Shown in pieces: positions 7,695 to 18,540 of a stretch of 64,000 nucleotides of DNA (position 1 is the stretch's first letter; every line of letters starts with the position of its first letter). Origin of the DNA: Thalassotalea crassostreae. GTDB lineage: Bacteria > Pseudomonadota > Gammaproteobacteria > Enterobacterales > Alteromonadaceae. The position numbers were made by a program, and so were the translations under genes. The stretch is taken from contig NZ_CP017689.1 of NCBI RefSeq assembly GCF_001831495.1, positions 2,666,001 to 2,730,000 on the forward strand. Reading direction: 5' to 3'. Below the pieces are notes generated by a model. That model was not told the origin of the DNA. It made no database searches and saw only the letters and a program-made list of their open reading frames with translations.

Positions 7695-9332
7695 TTTTTT
7701 GGCCAAAAACTTGTCGATTAATCCTTGGGTTGAGGCAGACAAGTTGTCGTTACTTTCGCCGCCCATCACCGCCAATATAGATTGCCCTAGCTCTTTTCCT
7801 AACTCAACACCCCATTGATCAAATGAGTTTAATTGCCACATTATCCCTTGAACGAAAATTTTATGTTCATAAAGTGCCAGCAGTGCTCCTAATGCTTTAG
7901 GTGTTAGGTTATCCACAACTAATGTATTGCTCGGTGAGTCACCTGGCATTACTTTGTGTGGCGCAAGCCTTTCGACATCTTCATCCGATAACCCTTTCGA
8001 TTTAAGCTCTGCTCTTGCATCCTCAAGAGACTTGCCTTTCATTAATGCTTCACTTTGTGCAAAACAATTGGCGACAAGCATGGTGTGATGATAGTGATAA
8101 TCACTGTTAGAATTAAGCGATACTATAAAATCGGCTGGCACAACTTCATTGCTTTGATGCATTAATTGCATAAACGCATGCTGACCATTAGTTCCCTCTT
8201 GACCAAATACGATAGGCGCAGTTTTCATCGTGACTATTTCGCCATCGTGATTTACTTGCTTGCCATTACTTTCCATATCGAGTTGTTGCAGATAACCAGG
8301 TAAAGCTCGAAGTGAATGATCATAAGGTAAGGTGGTTAATGAGTTATAACCGAGAAAGTTTATGTTCCAAATTCCAAGTAAGGCCATCAATACTGGCATG
8401 TTATGACGAAAATCAGCGTTTTGAAAGTGTTTATCCATACTTCTCGCGCCAGCGCGTAGCTGCTCAAAATTTCCATAACCAATAGAAATCGCTAATGGTA
8501 ATCCAACCGCCGACCATAATGAAAATCGACCTCCTACCCAATCCCACATTGGCAGAACATTTTCACTACTGACACCAAACTCTACTGCTTTCTCTACATT
8601 TGAACTGACAGCAATAAAATGATCAGATAAATCATAATCAGGTAAACGTGTTTGCAACCAACTTCGACAACTTGTGGCATTGAGCAAAGTTTCTTGAGTG
8701 GTAAACGTTTTCGATATAATTAGGATCACAGTAGTTTCAGGATTTAACGGTGCGAGCTTTTCAGCAATAGCGCTGCCGTCGATGTTGGCAAGGTAATGGA
8801 CTTTTACTTTATCTTGCTGATACGGCTTAAGCGCCTCCTGAGCAACTTTACCGCCATAATATGAGCCACCGATACCAACAGCAATAACATCAGAGATTGG
8901 CTTACCAGTTGCCCCTAGATAATCGCCTGTATGTAAACTAGAACAAAGCTCTTGCATCTTGCTATTAGCAAGTTCGATTTCAGCGCACTCCTCAGGACTT
9001 AAAACCATGGCCTGCTGGTCTTTTTTGGCTCGCAAAATAGTATGCAGCACTGCCCTATTTTCAGTATGGTTGATTTTTTCACCACTAAACATCGCATTAA
9101 TAGCAGTAGACAAATCGCTTTCATTTGCCCAAGCTATAAGCGAATTAAGAGCTTCTTCATTAATGTTTTGTTTTGAATAATCCAAAAACCAAGACGATGC
9201 ATTTATCGAGAATTGTTCGAATCGCTTTGAGTTTTCATTAAACAGGTCGGTAATAGCGTTTGATTTAAAAATGCTAGCTTGCTGTTCAAGTGCTGAGATA
9301 GCTATGGTTTGAGGTGATGATGCTTGAACCAA
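7689..9332 (-). CDS. pgi: Glucose-6-phosphate isomerase
   Basis: A 547-residue cytoplasmic enzyme interconverting glucose-6-P and fructose-6-P. Family signatures are present: the sugar-phosphate loop (GIGGSYYGGKVAQEAL, with SYY where SDLG is usual), SKTFTTQET, WDWVGGRFSLWSAVGL and the C-terminal QGIMWQLNSFDQWGVELGK. The catalytic Glu/His region GQEGTNGQHAF is intact. The start codon is TTG, preceded at good spacing by AAAGGA; no nearby ATG gives the family length. It feeds fructose-6-P to the neighbouring glmS. Its last codons form part of the 14-bp repeat array. Confidence 0.96.
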   Translation of the reverse strand: MVQASSPQTIAISALEQQASIFKSNAITDLFNENSKRFEQFSINASSWFLDYSKQNINEEALNSLIAWANESDLSTAINAMFSGEKINHTENRAVLHTILRAKKDQQAMVLSPEECAEIELANSKMQELCSSLHTGDYLGATGKPISDVIAVGIGGSYYGGKVAQEALKPYQQDKVKVHYLANIDGSAIAEKLAPLNPETTVILIISKTFTTQETLLNATSCRSWLQTRLPDYDLSDHFIAVSSNVEKAVEFGVSSENVLPMWDWVGGRFSLWSAVGLPLAISIGYGNFEQLRAGARSMDKHFQNADFRHNMPVLMALLGIWNINFLGYNSLTTLPYDHSLRALPGYLQQLDMESNGKQVNHDGEIVTMKTAPIVFGQEGTNGQHAFMQLMHQSNEVVPADFIVSLNSNSDYHYHHTMLVANCFAQSEALMKGKSLEDARAELKSKGLSDEDVERLAPHKVMPGDSPSNTLVVDNLTPKALGALLALYEHKIFVQGIMWQLNSFDQWGVELGKELGQSILAVMGGESNDNLSASTQGLIDKFLAKKS

Positions 9333-9469
9333 GGTAAATCCTTTTTATTTTTGCTATTCTGTTCATTTATTAGATAATTGGTGGAGAGTAAATATAATTG
9401 AAAAATAACTCCGCTTCGCTAATTTCCAATTATATTAAATTAGGTCATTTTGGATACTATAATTTGTAA

Positions 9470-11302
9470 TTATTCTACAGTTACTGACTTCGCAAGGTTT
9501 CTAGGTTGGTCAACATCCGTCCCTTTAATAATCGCCACGTAATAGGATAGCAACTGCAATGGTATCGTATAAATCATTGGTGCTATACCTATTTCACAAT
9601 GTGGGATATCAATCACTTTCATAGTTTCATCACTGACAAAGTTTGAATCAACGTCTGCAAACACAAACATTAAACCGCCACGAGCTCTGACTTCTTCAAC
9701 ATTAGATTTTAACTTTTCAATAAGTTCATTATTAGGGGCAACGACAATTACTGGCATATCGTCATCAATCAAAGCTAATGGCCCGTGCTTTAATTCGCCG
9801 GCAGCGTAGGCTTCCGCATGAATGTAAGAAATTTCTTTAAGTTTTAAAGCGCCTTCCATTGCGATTGGGTATTGGCGACCGCGTCCTAAAAATAAAGAAT
9901 GATTTTTATCAGAAAAATCTTCCGCTAATGCTTCTATACGTGGCGCGATTGCCAGTACTTCGTCAATCTTATTTGGTAACGTTAATAAAGCTTGTGTATG
10001 TTCTTTTAGTTTTTCTTGATTAACATCATTGAATTTTCCTAAAGCAATGGTCAGCATCATTAAACCCACAAGCTGTGTAGTAAATGCTTTCGTTGATGCA
10101 ACGCCAATCTCTGCGCCAGCTTTGGTCATAAAACATAAATCAGATTCTCTAACTAAAGACGAACCTGGCACATTACAAATCGTAAGAGATGCTTTAAAAC
10201 CTAGGTCTTTTGCTTTTCTCAATGCAGCCAAAGTATCTGCGGTTTCGCCTGATTGAGAGATGGTTACTATCAATCCATTCTTTGGCACGAATATTTTTCT
10301 ATATCGATACTCACTAGCTATTTCAATATTACAGGAAATTCCGGCAAATTCTTCAAGCCAATAGCGCGCAACCATGCCTGAATGGTAACTCGTACCACAA
10401 GCAATAATTTGAACATGTTCTATCGATTTAAAGATTTCCTCGGCGTTATTTCCGAACACATCGCTATCAATACTGTCATCGATAATACGCCCTGCAAGAG
10501 AGTTACGAATTGCAATTGGCTGCTCATAAATTTCTTTAAGCATATAGTGTCGATATTCACCCTTATCGCCTGCATCATGAGTAGCATCGGATTCTTTAAT
10601 TTCTCGTTCTACGGCATTACCATTTTCATCAAAAATTGAAACTGACTGTCGAGTAATCTCCGCTACATCCCCTTCTTCAAGATAAGCAAAGCGTCTGGTA
10701 ACCGGCAATAATGCCAATATATCTGAAGCAATGAAATGTTCTCCTAGTCCATAACCTATCACTAAAGGGCTGCCTGAACGGGCTACGATAAATTTATCTT
10801 TATCGTTTGCATCCATTATCACAGTGCCATAAGCACCATCTAATTGTTTAGTAGCAAGTTGAACAGCCGACAACAAAGTGTCGCAGGATTTAAATTCGTG
10901 ATGAACGAGATGAGCGATGACTTCAGTATCGGTTTGGGAGGTGAACACATAGCCTAGCGTTTTCAGTTTTCCTCTTAGTTCTTCATGATTTTCAATGATA
11001 CCATTATGAACAACGACAATATTATCGGATGATAAATGCGGGTGAGCATTAGCTTCACTAGGTGCTCCATGTGTAGCCCATCGGGTGTGGGCTATTCCGG
11101 TACCGCCAGGGCAAGGTTCATTTTGAACTGCATCGGATAATTCTTGAACTTTCCCTAATCGTCTAACTCGATGAAGTTTATTTTGGCTATCAACAACTGC
11201 AACACCGGCAGAATCGTATCCTCGGTATTCAAGTCTCTTTAAACCTTCAATTAAAATATCTACTACATCGCGCTGAGCCACAGCACCAACTATCCCGCAC
11301 AT
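9470..11302 (-). CDS. glmS: Glutamine--fructose-6-phosphate aminotransferase
   Basis: A 610-residue, full-length GlmS that makes glucosamine-6-P from fructose-6-P and glutamine. The N-terminal Ntn glutaminase begins MCGIVGA (nucleophile Cys2). Two SIS domains follow from about residue 285, and the C-terminus AKSVTVE is canonical. It provides amino sugar for peptidoglycan and lipopolysaccharide and, in this setting, the UDP- or GDP-linked GlcNAc needed by the nonulosonate genes upstream in the transcription direction. No glmS ribozyme is seen, as expected for a gammaproteobacterium. Confidence 0.97.
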   Translation of the reverse strand: MCGIVGAVAQRDVVDILIEGLKRLEYRGYDSAGVAVVDSQNKLHRVRRLGKVQELSDAVQNEPCPGGTGIAHTRWATHGAPSEANAHPHLSSDNIVVVHNGIIENHEELRGKLKTLGYVFTSQTDTEVIAHLVHHEFKSCDTLLSAVQLATKQLDGAYGTVIMDANDKDKFIVARSGSPLVIGYGLGEHFIASDILALLPVTRRFAYLEEGDVAEITRQSVSIFDENGNAVEREIKESDATHDAGDKGEYRHYMLKEIYEQPIAIRNSLAGRIIDDSIDSDVFGNNAEEIFKSIEHVQIIACGTSYHSGMVARYWLEEFAGISCNIEIASEYRYRKIFVPKNGLIVTISQSGETADTLAALRKAKDLGFKASLTICNVPGSSLVRESDLCFMTKAGAEIGVASTKAFTTQLVGLMMLTIALGKFNDVNQEKLKEHTQALLTLPNKIDEVLAIAPRIEALAEDFSDKNHSLFLGRGRQYPIAMEGALKLKEISYIHAEAYAAGELKHGPLALIDDDMPVIVVAPNNELIEKLKSNVEEVRARGGLMFVFADVDSNFVSDETMKVIDIPHCEIGIAPMIYTIPLQLLSYYVAIIKGTDVDQPRNLAKSVTVE

Positions 11303-11372
11303 ATAATCTCCAAAATTGTTGTTTTTGTTTCACTGAAAATTATAGTCAAAAATTTAATTTTTATTAAAAATA

Positions 11373-11401
11373 ACAAAAAAAACGAGAAATAAATTTCTCG
11401 T
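11373..11401 (-). terminator. Intrinsic terminator after galE
   Basis: On the minus strand, ACGAGAAA-TTTA-TTTCTCGT is followed by a run of T. It closes the transcription unit that ends with galE, 40 bases after its stop. Confidence 0.8.
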
Positions 11402-11442
11402 CTTTTATTGATATGGCTTTTTAATGACCTAGAAATCATTTA

Positions 11443-12453
11443 TTAGTCAAAACCATTCGGGTTTTCTGACTGCCAGCGCCATGTATCGGCAATCATGTCA
11501 TCTAAACCTCGCTCAGCCTGCCAGCCTAATACATCATAGGCGATATTAGCTTGCGCAAAAACGGTCGCTATATCACCTGGACGACGAGGGCTTATTTTGT
11601 AAGGAATATCAGCGCCACTGATCTCTTTAAATTTATTTACTATCTGTAAGACAGAAGTACCATTTCCAGTGCCAATATTAATCGCAGTACAACCAGGTAA
11701 TTTATCAAGTGCAATGACAGCTTTTAAATGTGCTTTTGCTAAATCGACAACGTGAATATAATCACGTACACCTGTTCCATCGACTGTATCATAATCATCG
11801 CCAAAAACCTGCAGTTCCTTTAATCGTCCAACAGCAACCTGAGACACAAAAGGCAAAAGGTTATTCGGAATACCATTTGGATTTTCTCCAATAAGGCCTG
11901 ATTTATGAGCACCAATAGGATTGAAATAACGAAGAGAAATGATCGACCATTCTGGATCACTTTTGGCTAAATCAAACAACACATGTTCGACCATCAATTT
12001 TGATTGACCATATGGATTGGTTGCTGAAGTAGGCATAGTCTCCACTAGTGGCGATACGTTATTTTCACCATAAACCGTAGCGGATGAACTAAACACAATG
12101 TTTTTTACATTAAATTCAGTCATCACTTCAAGCAATGCAACAGTCCCTGACACATTATTGTGATAATAATGCAGAGGTATTTGCGTCGATTCACCAACGG
12201 CTTTTAACCCAGCAAAGTGAATAACAGAGCTTATATTATGGTCGTTAAAAACACGTCGCATAGCACCTTTATCACAGATATCAGCCTCGATAAAAACTGA
12301 TTTTTTACCTGTAATTTGTTCTACTCTATCTAATGATTTTGTTGAAGAGTTAACCAGGTTATCAACGATCACCACGTCATCGCCTTGCTCTAATAATTCA
12401 ACAACAGTATGACTGCCGATATATCCAGTACCACCAGTAATTAATAAACTCAT
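11443..12453 (-). CDS. galE: UDP-glucose 4-epimerase
   Basis: A 336-residue short-chain dehydrogenase-type epimerase interconverting UDP-Glc and UDP-Gal, possibly also the GlcNAc forms. It has the NAD-binding GGTGYIGSH near residue 7, a catalytic Ser-X-Tyr-X-Lys (SSSATVYG and YGQSK) and the family C-terminus with PRRPGDIA. It lies 24 bases downstream of galU on the same strand, so the two are co-transcribed and supply hexose donors for the polysaccharide locus. Confidence 0.96.
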   Translation of the reverse strand: MSLLITGGTGYIGSHTVVELLEQGDDVVIVDNLVNSSTKSLDRVEQITGKKSVFIEADICDKGAMRRVFNDHNISSVIHFAGLKAVGESTQIPLHYYHNNVSGTVALLEVMTEFNVKNIVFSSSATVYGENNVSPLVETMPTSATNPYGQSKLMVEHVLFDLAKSDPEWSIISLRYFNPIGAHKSGLIGENPNGIPNNLLPFVSQVAVGRLKELQVFGDDYDTVDGTGVRDYIHVVDLAKAHLKAVIALDKLPGCTAINIGTGNGTSVLQIVNKFKEISGADIPYKISPRRPGDIATVFAQANIAYDVLGWQAERGLDDMIADTWRWQSENPNGFD

Positions 12454-12477
12454 TTTCTTTATCCAAAAGTTTTGATA

Positions 12478-13398
12478 TTAACTTTTTAAGCTTGCCAAGT
12501 AAGCAGTAAAGCGTTCACCTATTTCAGGGTGACGCAAAGCAAATTCAACATTAGCTTTCATATACCCCATTTTAGATCCACAATCATGTGACTTACCGGT
12601 CATATGAAATGCTTCTACTGTTTCGCTATTCATCAAATCAGCAATGGCATCAGTTAATTGAATCTCATCGCCAGCACCTGGACGAGTATGTTCTAGCAAG
12701 TCCCATATTTTATTTGATAACACATAGCGACCAACAACAGCCAAATTAGAAGGTGCTTCTTCAATAGGTGGTTTTTCAACTACCTCGGTCATAGGCATTG
12801 ATTCTCCGGCATTTAATTTCGCACCGCCACAATCTACAACTCCATAACTACTTACTTTTTCCATAGGAACTGGCTCAACCATAATTTGGCTTATTTGAGA
12901 CTGCTCAAATCGTTTTATCATTGCCGCCAAATTCTCAGATTTCAAATCAGCACTAGCGTCATCCATAATTACGTCAGGAAGAACGACAATAAAAGGCTCA
13001 TCTCCTACTATAGGTTTTGCTTTTAAGACTGCATGTCCTAAGCCTTTAGCTTCACCTTGACGAACATGCATAATAGTCACATCCTTTGGTGTAATTGCTT
13101 GTATTTCATCAAGCAATTGACGTTTAACTCGGGTTTCTAATGTTGTTTCTAACTCAAATGATTTATCAAAGTGATTTTCTATAGAGTTTTTCGATGAATG
13201 AGTAACCAAAATAATTTCGTTTATTCCTGCAGCGATACATTCTTTAACGATGTATTGAATTAAAGGTTTATCTACAATTGGCAGCATTTCTTTTGGAATA
13301 GCTTTTGTCGCAGGCAACATGCGAGTACCAAGACCGGCTACAGGTATTACAGCTTTCTTAACTAGGCGTTCGTGGGATTTATTTTTTTTTACAGACAT
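12478..13398 (-). CDS. galU: UTP--glucose-1-phosphate uridylyltransferase
   Basis: A 306-residue GalU that forms UDP-glucose from UTP and glucose-1-P. The nucleotide-binding signature [18 protein letters not shown] is near residue 22, with [10 protein letters not shown] and [12 protein letters not shown] further on. The open frame extends 48 codons upstream into the DHH gene, but the family start is the ATG at 13398, preceded by GGA. It lies 32 bases after the DHH gene in what appears to be one operon. Confidence 0.95.
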   Translation of the reverse strand: MSVKKNKSHERLVKKAVIPVAGLGTRMLPATKAIPKEMLPIVDKPLIQYIVKECIAAGINEIILVTHSSKNSIENHFDKSFELETTLETRVKRQLLDEIQAITPKDVTIMHVRQGEAKGLGHAVLKAKPIVGDEPFIVVLPDVIMDDASADLKSENLAAMIKRFEQSQISQIMVEPVPMEKVSSYGVVDCGGAKLNAGESMPMTEVVEKPPIEEAPSNLAVVGRYVLSNKIWDLLEHTRPGAGDEIQLTDAIADLMNSETVEAFHMTGKSHDCGSKMGYMKANVEFALRHPEIGERFTAYLASLKS

Positions 13399-13430
13399 AA
13401 GGCAATTCCATTTTTCTTTGTTATTAATGT

Positions 13431-14384
13431 TTAATCGTAATAGTTTAGCAGAGTACTGATGAAGGTTTCTACTTGTTCTTCTGGTAATGCGTTGATACCA
13501 GCGGCGGCAGCTCGACCACCTCCAGTTGGAAATTGCACACAAATTTCGTCAGCACCTTGTTTATTATTTAAAGGAGCTCTGACACTTACTGTATAGCTAC
13601 CATCTAAATTCTTAGTTAGAACACCATGGGCTTTATTAGGAGATTGGTTAGCAAGTTCATTACCGTATACACCACTTACACGTCTTGACCATGCAGCGTC
13701 TTCAAGCGCAATAACCTTACAAACATCGTTATCAAATAATACATCAGCACTATCAGCTTTAGTCATGTCTTGCTGATAGGCTGTTTCTAAGTCAAAAAAT
13801 AAAGATGACTTTTCTGCAAATAAATTCTCCGGCGTTTCATAGTTTTTAAGTTTTTCATATAAGTCAGCTGGATGATAATGTAAATCGTTTATATCACGCC
13901 CGTATCCGTTATAGTTAACATAGGTGCCAAGTGCTTCTAGATTATTAGTCAATTGGTCAGATAAACCATTTAAGTGGCTATGTCGTCGAGCAACTGCTTT
14001 AAGGTTATCCCCAAAAGCTGCTGCAATGGCCCACAAATGATGTTTGCCTTTTAGATAATCGTTAATAAGTAAACTTGTACAAACATCAGGAGACGTATTT
14101 ATGATAGTGTGCAAATTAGTATAAGTTGGTATGTTACTAGCACGGTGATGGTCAACGTAAAACACTGATGTATTATTAGCTAAGAGTTGCTCTAATGGCC
14201 TTTGATTTTTATCCATAGAAACATCTAAAACTACAACATTAGTCGCGTCATCATTTACGCGTTCAAGTAAAGAAATATCTCTCTTTACTCCTGTTACTAG
14301 TTTCGTTTCTTTTGGCTCTGCCAGTCTTAATTGAAGTAACGCTAAGATCCCATCTGCGTCGCCATTAAATACATCATAATTCAT
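13431..14384 (-). CDS. DHH/DHHA1-family phosphoesterase
   Basis: A 317-residue protein with the metal-binding FNGDADG at 6-12, VVLDVSMD near 50-58, the DHH triad at 78-80 and a DHHA1 C-terminus with GGGRAAAAG near residue 290. Relatives are Mn-dependent phosphodiesterases and phosphatases such as nanoRNase/pAp phosphatase NrnA and RecJ. Two bases separate it from tagD and 32 from galU, so it belongs to the polysaccharide operon. The locus holds two sulfotransferase-like genes, so removal of the by-product 3'-phosphoadenosine 5'-phosphate is an attractive but unproven role. Confidence 0.85.
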   Translation of the reverse strand: MNYDVFNGDADGILALLQLRLAEPKETKLVTGVKRDISLLERVNDDATNVVVLDVSMDKNQRPLEQLLANNTSVFYVDHHRASNIPTYTNLHTIINTSPDVCTSLLINDYLKGKHHLWAIAAAFGDNLKAVARRHSHLNGLSDQLTNNLEALGTYVNYNGYGRDINDLHYHPADLYEKLKNYETPENLFAEKSSLFFDLETAYQQDMTKADSADVLFDNDVCKVIALEDAAWSRRVSGVYGNELANQSPNKAHGVLTKNLDGSYTVSVRAPLNNKQGADEICVQFPTGGGRAAAAGINALPEEQVETFISTLLNYYD

Positions 14385-14386
14385 TG

Positions 14387-14848
14387 TTATTCTAAATCCT
14401 TTCTTAATCTATCTAATATATCAAACGCATTAATCAAATCTTGCTTTGAGATATTTCGTATCGAATTTAATGAGCTCTTTAATAAGCTTGTTGATACACC
14501 TTCTGTTCTTGGAAGGTAGATTACTCTACAAATATCTTCTAAATGATCAAATTTACCCTTCCAGTCATCACCGATTACAAATATATCTATATTTAAATCA
14601 ATTATATCGTGCTTTTTTTGCTCCCAAGACTGTTCAGGTATGACTTTACTCACATACTGAATCGCTTCAACTATTTGCGCTCTCTGCTCAAAAGGTATCA
14701 ATGACTTCTTCCCTTTAGTCGCGTTAAATTCATCAGTTGATACACCAACAATTAATTCATCGCCAAATTCGTATATCCGCTTTAATAAATTTAAATGACC
14801 AATATGAAACATATCAAATGTTCCGTAAGTAATTATTTTTTTTGTCAT
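14387..14848 (-). CDS. tagD: Glycerol-3-phosphate cytidylyltransferase
   Basis: A 153-residue nucleotidyltransferase that makes CDP-glycerol from CTP and sn-glycerol-3-P. It shows TYGTFDMFHIGHLNLL (HIGH motif) at the N-terminus, a WKGKFD segment and the RTEGVSTSLLK signature near residue 114, all typical of TagD. About 25 extra residues follow the usual end. It supplies the donor for the two glycerophosphotransferases immediately upstream and is the key evidence for a glycerol-phosphate polymer. Confidence 0.93.
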   Translation of the reverse strand: MTKKIITYGTFDMFHIGHLNLLKRIYEFGDELIVGVSTDEFNATKGKKSLIPFEQRAQIVEAIQYVSKVIPEQSWEQKKHDIIDLNIDIFVIGDDWKGKFDHLEDICRVIYLPRTEGVSTSLLKSSLNSIRNISKQDLINAFDILDRLRKDLE

Positions 14849-14862
14849 AGTCTAATTAATCT

Positions 14863-16047
14863 TTATATTATTTTACTTATAATAAAATCAGCATTTGATT
14901 TAGAGGGCTCTAGCTTTATCGTATTTAACTCATCATTGACTCTTTTTCTTTCAGATAAGTAGTATCCCCTATCTTCTAGCAATGCTGTCAGTTCATTTTC
15001 AAATTTATCATATGATGCAGGTTTTGGCCCTGGAGTATACTTTTGAAAATCAATAGCAAAACCTACATTTTCATTATAGGCCGAATAGTCATAAGGAAGA
15101 AACATTACAGGTTTTAAAGTCAGAATAAAATCAATATAAATACTTGAATAATCTGTGATTACAGCATCAAACTCGCCTAGAATAGAATTTATATCATGAA
15201 CGTCATTATTTCCTAGTATTCGAATCCTCGGTGACACTAACAACTCTGGGGGGATTTTATCTGAAAAATTAGGGTGTAATCTTAAATGTATATTGATTTG
15301 GTTATTCTCTAAACATTCGGTTAGCCGAGCAACAGAAAAATCATCGAAGTTAAATAGTTTAGTGTCAGAAAAAGGTCGCCATGTAGGCGCATATAAGACG
15401 TGCCTTCCGTGCGGCATTTTAGTCGTTATACTTTTAAAAAGCTCTTTTTGGGGTTGAAGTATTAACTCGTTTCTTGCCAATGGCTGTATCACTACATCTT
15501 CAACATTTACTCCCAGGCATTTTACCCATATTGGGGTAAAAATATCCGCGCAAGAATAGAAGTACGAAAAATTTTTGCGTATTAACCAATAATAAGTCTT
15601 TTTTAGTTTGCCACAGCTATTTTCCATTAAGCCAATATTTTTAAGAGGAGAGCCGTGGCTTAAATGGTGTACCTTCCTTCCTATATTCAACAGAACGCCA
15701 CCAACTGGCGTTTCGAAAGAAGACACCACCCAAGTCTTTGCCATTAACACATAGAAATGACCAGAAAGCGTATTAGACCGAATAAAGTAATCACCATATT
15801 CCATTGTTAATTTTTTTCTGTACTCATCAGAGTTAATCACAAACTTAATTTCAAAATCCTGATGGTGTTTTAGAAAGTACTCAAATAGATACTTGGAGCT
15901 ATGCTTAAAAGCGATGTTATGATCTGAAGAAAAAATTATTCGTTTTTTCTTTTTAGGAACAAATAACATTAATAAAGCAGGTATGAAGCCCTTTACCATT
16001 CTTAAAAGACGTGTTTTGTTATGCTGTCGTTTATTAATACTTGTCAT
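14863..16047 (-). CDS. CDP-glycerol glycerophosphotransferase family protein (1)
   Basis: A 394-residue TagB/TagF-type transferase that moves glycerol-phosphate (or a related polyol-phosphate) from a CDP donor to a growing chain at the inner membrane. Conserved blocks are HGSPLKNIG (131-139), YAPTWRPF (219-226), HLRLHPN (254-260) and TDYSSIYIDF (298-307). The hydrophobic and basic N-terminus (residues 15-36) could anchor it to the membrane. It is shorter than Bacillus TagF and has no N-terminal extra domain. It is separated by 7 bases from a second, divergent paralogue, so the pair probably add different residues or act as primer and polymerase. Confidence 0.9.
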   Translation of the reverse strand: MTSINKRQHNKTRLLRMVKGFIPALLMLFVPKKKKRIIFSSDHNIAFKHSSKYLFEYFLKHHQDFEIKFVINSDEYRKKLTMEYGDYFIRSNTLSGHFYVLMAKTWVVSSFETPVGGVLLNIGRKVHHLSHGSPLKNIGLMENSCGKLKKTYYWLIRKNFSYFYSCADIFTPIWVKCLGVNVEDVVIQPLARNELILQPQKELFKSITTKMPHGRHVLYAPTWRPFSDTKLFNFDDFSVARLTECLENNQINIHLRLHPNFSDKIPPELLVSPRIRILGNNDVHDINSILGEFDAVITDYSSIYIDFILTLKPVMFLPYDYSAYNENVGFAIDFQKYTPGPKPASYDKFENELTALLEDRGYYLSERKRVNDELNTIKLEPSKSNADFIISKII

Positions 16048-16054
16048 CTAATAC

Positions 16055-17209
16055 TTATTTACTAATAAACAAAGGAAGACGTTTATAGCTTTTTATAGCC
16101 TTGTAAACTAATTCACTTTTATTTGCTGATGTATCACTATGGTGAAATTTATTTTTTGTCTCGACGTAACCTATAAAATGTCTATTTTTAAGTTCAGTGT
16201 CAATCGTATTTGTTAATACATCAAAATTATCGAGCAACGGTACAGGAATTTGCTCTTTATAGTCGAGAATAAAACCTTGCTGTTTTATATAAGCATCATA
16301 GTCTTTCGCATAAATAATAATAGGTCTATCTAGTAATAAAAAATCAATCCAAATACTAGAAAAATCTGTGATTAGTAAATCTGTTAAATGAAGTATGATA
16401 TTGCTATTTGTAACCTTTGAAACATCAAAAACATTAGGGTGCGCTAGTAAAAGGCCTAACTTTGATAATTTAGAAAATTTATGAGATCTTATCCAAAGAC
16501 ATGAATTTTTCTTTTCTAGTAATGCACCTAACTTAATCTGTTCTTCTTTACTTAACTCTAAAGGATCAATTAAATCTTTAGGAGTCCCTCGAAAAGTTGG
16601 AGCCCATAAAATAACATTATCAAAGCCATGCTTTAACTCATTTAACTTATCTAAATCTCCATATAAATCTAACTTTGAAAGCTCACTATCATTACAAAGT
16701 AAAAAATCATTTCTTGGCAAGCCAGTGTCTAACACATTGAATCGAGGGATATTCATAGCTGACGACATCAACAATGCATCATAGTTTGAATTTGCTGTTA
16801 ATAGATCAGTATAAGGAGATTGTCTTAGGGAATATATTTTCGACTTTTGTTCAGTTAAATGAAACCTTATTTTTTTTAGTGGTGTTCCGTGCCACAAGTT
16901 TACTCTTATATGACGTTTGGAAGATATTCCTGGTAACAAAGAATGATCAAAAATAATTACTTTACTCAACATAAGATCCCATACAACCTTTAAGGATTGT
17001 ATAGGCCTTTTAGGAGAAAGTTTATTACCATCAACAACAACGACTACTTCACCTGTATTATTTAAAACATACTGATAAAGAGCTTGCTGATTGGCATCCC
17101 AAAAAGTTCGGGGGGTTTTGAAAAAGCAAAAGCGATTTTTTTTAGGCAGCATTTTATCTGATATAGACAAAATGGAGATACATATTAATTTTATTCTTTC
17201 AATTATCAC
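16055..17209 (-). CDS. CDP-glycerol glycerophosphotransferase family protein (2)
   Basis: A 384-residue paralogue of the next gene, with LWHGTPLKKIRF (105-116), LWAPTFRG (201-208) and TDFSSIWIDF (281-290). The start codon is GTG at 17209. It is first in the run that continues through tagD, DHH, galU and galE, so a promoter should lie in 17210-17424. Base composition is strongly AT-rich like the rest of the polysaccharide locus. The exact acceptor and donor cannot be told from sequence. Confidence 0.9.
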   Translation of the reverse strand: MIIERIKLICISILSISDKMLPKKNRFCFFKTPRTFWDANQQALYQYVLNNTGEVVVVVDGNKLSPKRPIQSLKVVWDLMLSKVIIFDHSLLPGISSKRHIRVNLWHGTPLKKIRFHLTEQKSKIYSLRQSPYTDLLTANSNYDALLMSSAMNIPRFNVLDTGLPRNDFLLCNDSELSKLDLYGDLDKLNELKHGFDNVILWAPTFRGTPKDLIDPLELSKEEQIKLGALLEKKNSCLWIRSHKFSKLSKLGLLLAHPNVFDVSKVTNSNIILHLTDLLITDFSSIWIDFLLLDRPIIIYAKDYDAYIKQQGFILDYKEQIPVPLLDNFDVLTNTIDTELKNRHFIGYVETKNKFHHSDTSANKSELVYKAIKSYKRLPLFISK

Positions 17210-17424
17210 ATTACATCTCTTTCATAACTTTGTATTGGTCAACAGATTTTGGCCACAGTTTTATAGATCTTCCAATAATTATCTTCAACAGTATTTGGAC
17301 TTAAACCATCATTTTTCAGGATGTATTTCATTTTCATATGTTTTATCTGTCTTAAAATTTCTCTTAAACAAGAAAAGTTCATGCTAATATAAAATAATAT
17401 AATCATTCAAACAAAGTATGTATC

Positions 17425-18540
17425 ATGAAATTATTAATCCATACAGGGACTCATAAAACAGCGAGTAGTTCAATACAAAATTTTTTAAATATAAATAAAA
17501 CAATATTAGCTGAAAATTTTGCAATAGGCTATTTGTCAGAATTAACTTCATTAGTTGTAGATGATGATTTTTTTAATTTATTACAAATAAGTATAAATGA
17601 TAATAAAGATCAAAAAATTCTTATAGTATCAAATGAAAGACTCTGTGGTCACTTTGTTGATGGATATTCTGCCCCAGAAACACATGCTTTAAAGTTAGCT
17701 AGAGCAATAAATAATTTAACATTCACCATAGATGTTGAAATTCTCACAGTATTTAGAGAACAAGTTGACTTTATTCGGTCCTGCTATTGTCAACTATTAA
17801 AGCAAGATAATAAAATTTCTTTTCCAGAATTCTATAGAAACCTTCCTAGTAACTCTCTAAATTGGAAAAATTACTACGATTCATTCAATCAAATCATTAC
17901 CCCCCGCAAGTACCATATAATTTATTATTCAATTAATATGGACATTAAAAAGCTCATAACGGATATTCTTTCTATACCAATGGATAAATTGAGCTCTCCC
18001 AAAACTCAGATAAACCCATCATTTGGCAAATTTTCTATAATTATGAACGAAGAGAATAGAACCTTTTCAAAACATTGGAAAAGCGATAAATTAAGCAAAA
18101 TATTACAAATTACAGGCAACCATTTAAACAGCCCAAAAGTGGCCTATTTTTCTGACAGTGAATCTTCAGAAATCAGACAGTTTTATAAAGAAACGGACCC
18201 TCTTACCTCTAACTTCAATTATTCAACAAATCAGAACCCCAACGAATATAAAAATGAGCTTGAAGAGTTCATCCGACAATACACCAGAATTTATTTAATT
18301 CAGACAAAAAATGAACAACGAGAAAATGAACGAATTAGCAAGTTGTTAAATTCTTTACGCATAAGAACCGACCGTCTACAGGATAGTTTTTCAACTTTAT
18401 GGAAGCAAAAGCATACCCAAAATTTAACAATCCAATCACTTAAAAGTGAACTAAACAAACAAGCTTTAAACAACCGTGAAATGAAAAAACAATTAACCCT
18501 GTTACAATCACAAGTAAACGAGTTTATTAATAAAAGCTAA
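17425..18540 (+). CDS. Sulfotransferase-like protein with C-terminal coiled coil
   Basis: A 371-residue protein with the phosphosulfate-binding P-loop HTGTHKTASSSIQNFL (6-21) and a second PAPS-type segment FREQVDFIRS (110-119). The last 90 residues are charged and heptad-like, probably a coiled coil. Sulfotransferases move sulfate from PAPS to sugars or other acceptors. It is the only plus-strand gene in this stretch. It lies convergent to legF (14 bases apart) and divergent from the glycerophosphotransferase, so it looks like an inserted module. The substrate is unknown. Confidence 0.7.
   Translation: MKLLIHTGTHKTASSSIQNFLNINKTILAENFAIGYLSELTSLVVDDDFFNLLQISINDNKDQKILIVSNERLCGHFVDGYSAPETHALKLARAINNLTFTIDVEILTVFREQVDFIRSCYCQLLKQDNKISFPEFYRNLPSNSLNWKNYYDSFNQIITPRKYHIIYYSINMDIKKLITDILSIPMDKLSSPKTQINPSFGKFSIIMNEENRTFSKHWKSDKLSKILQITGNHLNSPKVAYFSDSESSEIRQFYKETDPLTSNFNYSTNQNPNEYKNELEEFIRQYTRIYLIQTKNEQRENERISKLLNSLRIRTDRLQDSFSTLWKQKHTQNLTIQSLKSELNKQALNNREMKKQLTLLQSQVNEFINKS

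Noticed and set aside
13399..13542. 48-codon N-terminal extension of galU
   Set aside because: The extension overlaps the DHH gene, is rich in Trp/Arg unlike GalU, and the family start is at 13398.
17225..17400. Small minus-strand frame between tagF2 and the sulfotransferase gene
   Set aside because: Only about 32 codons, no ribosome binding site, composition like the AT-rich intergenic DNA.
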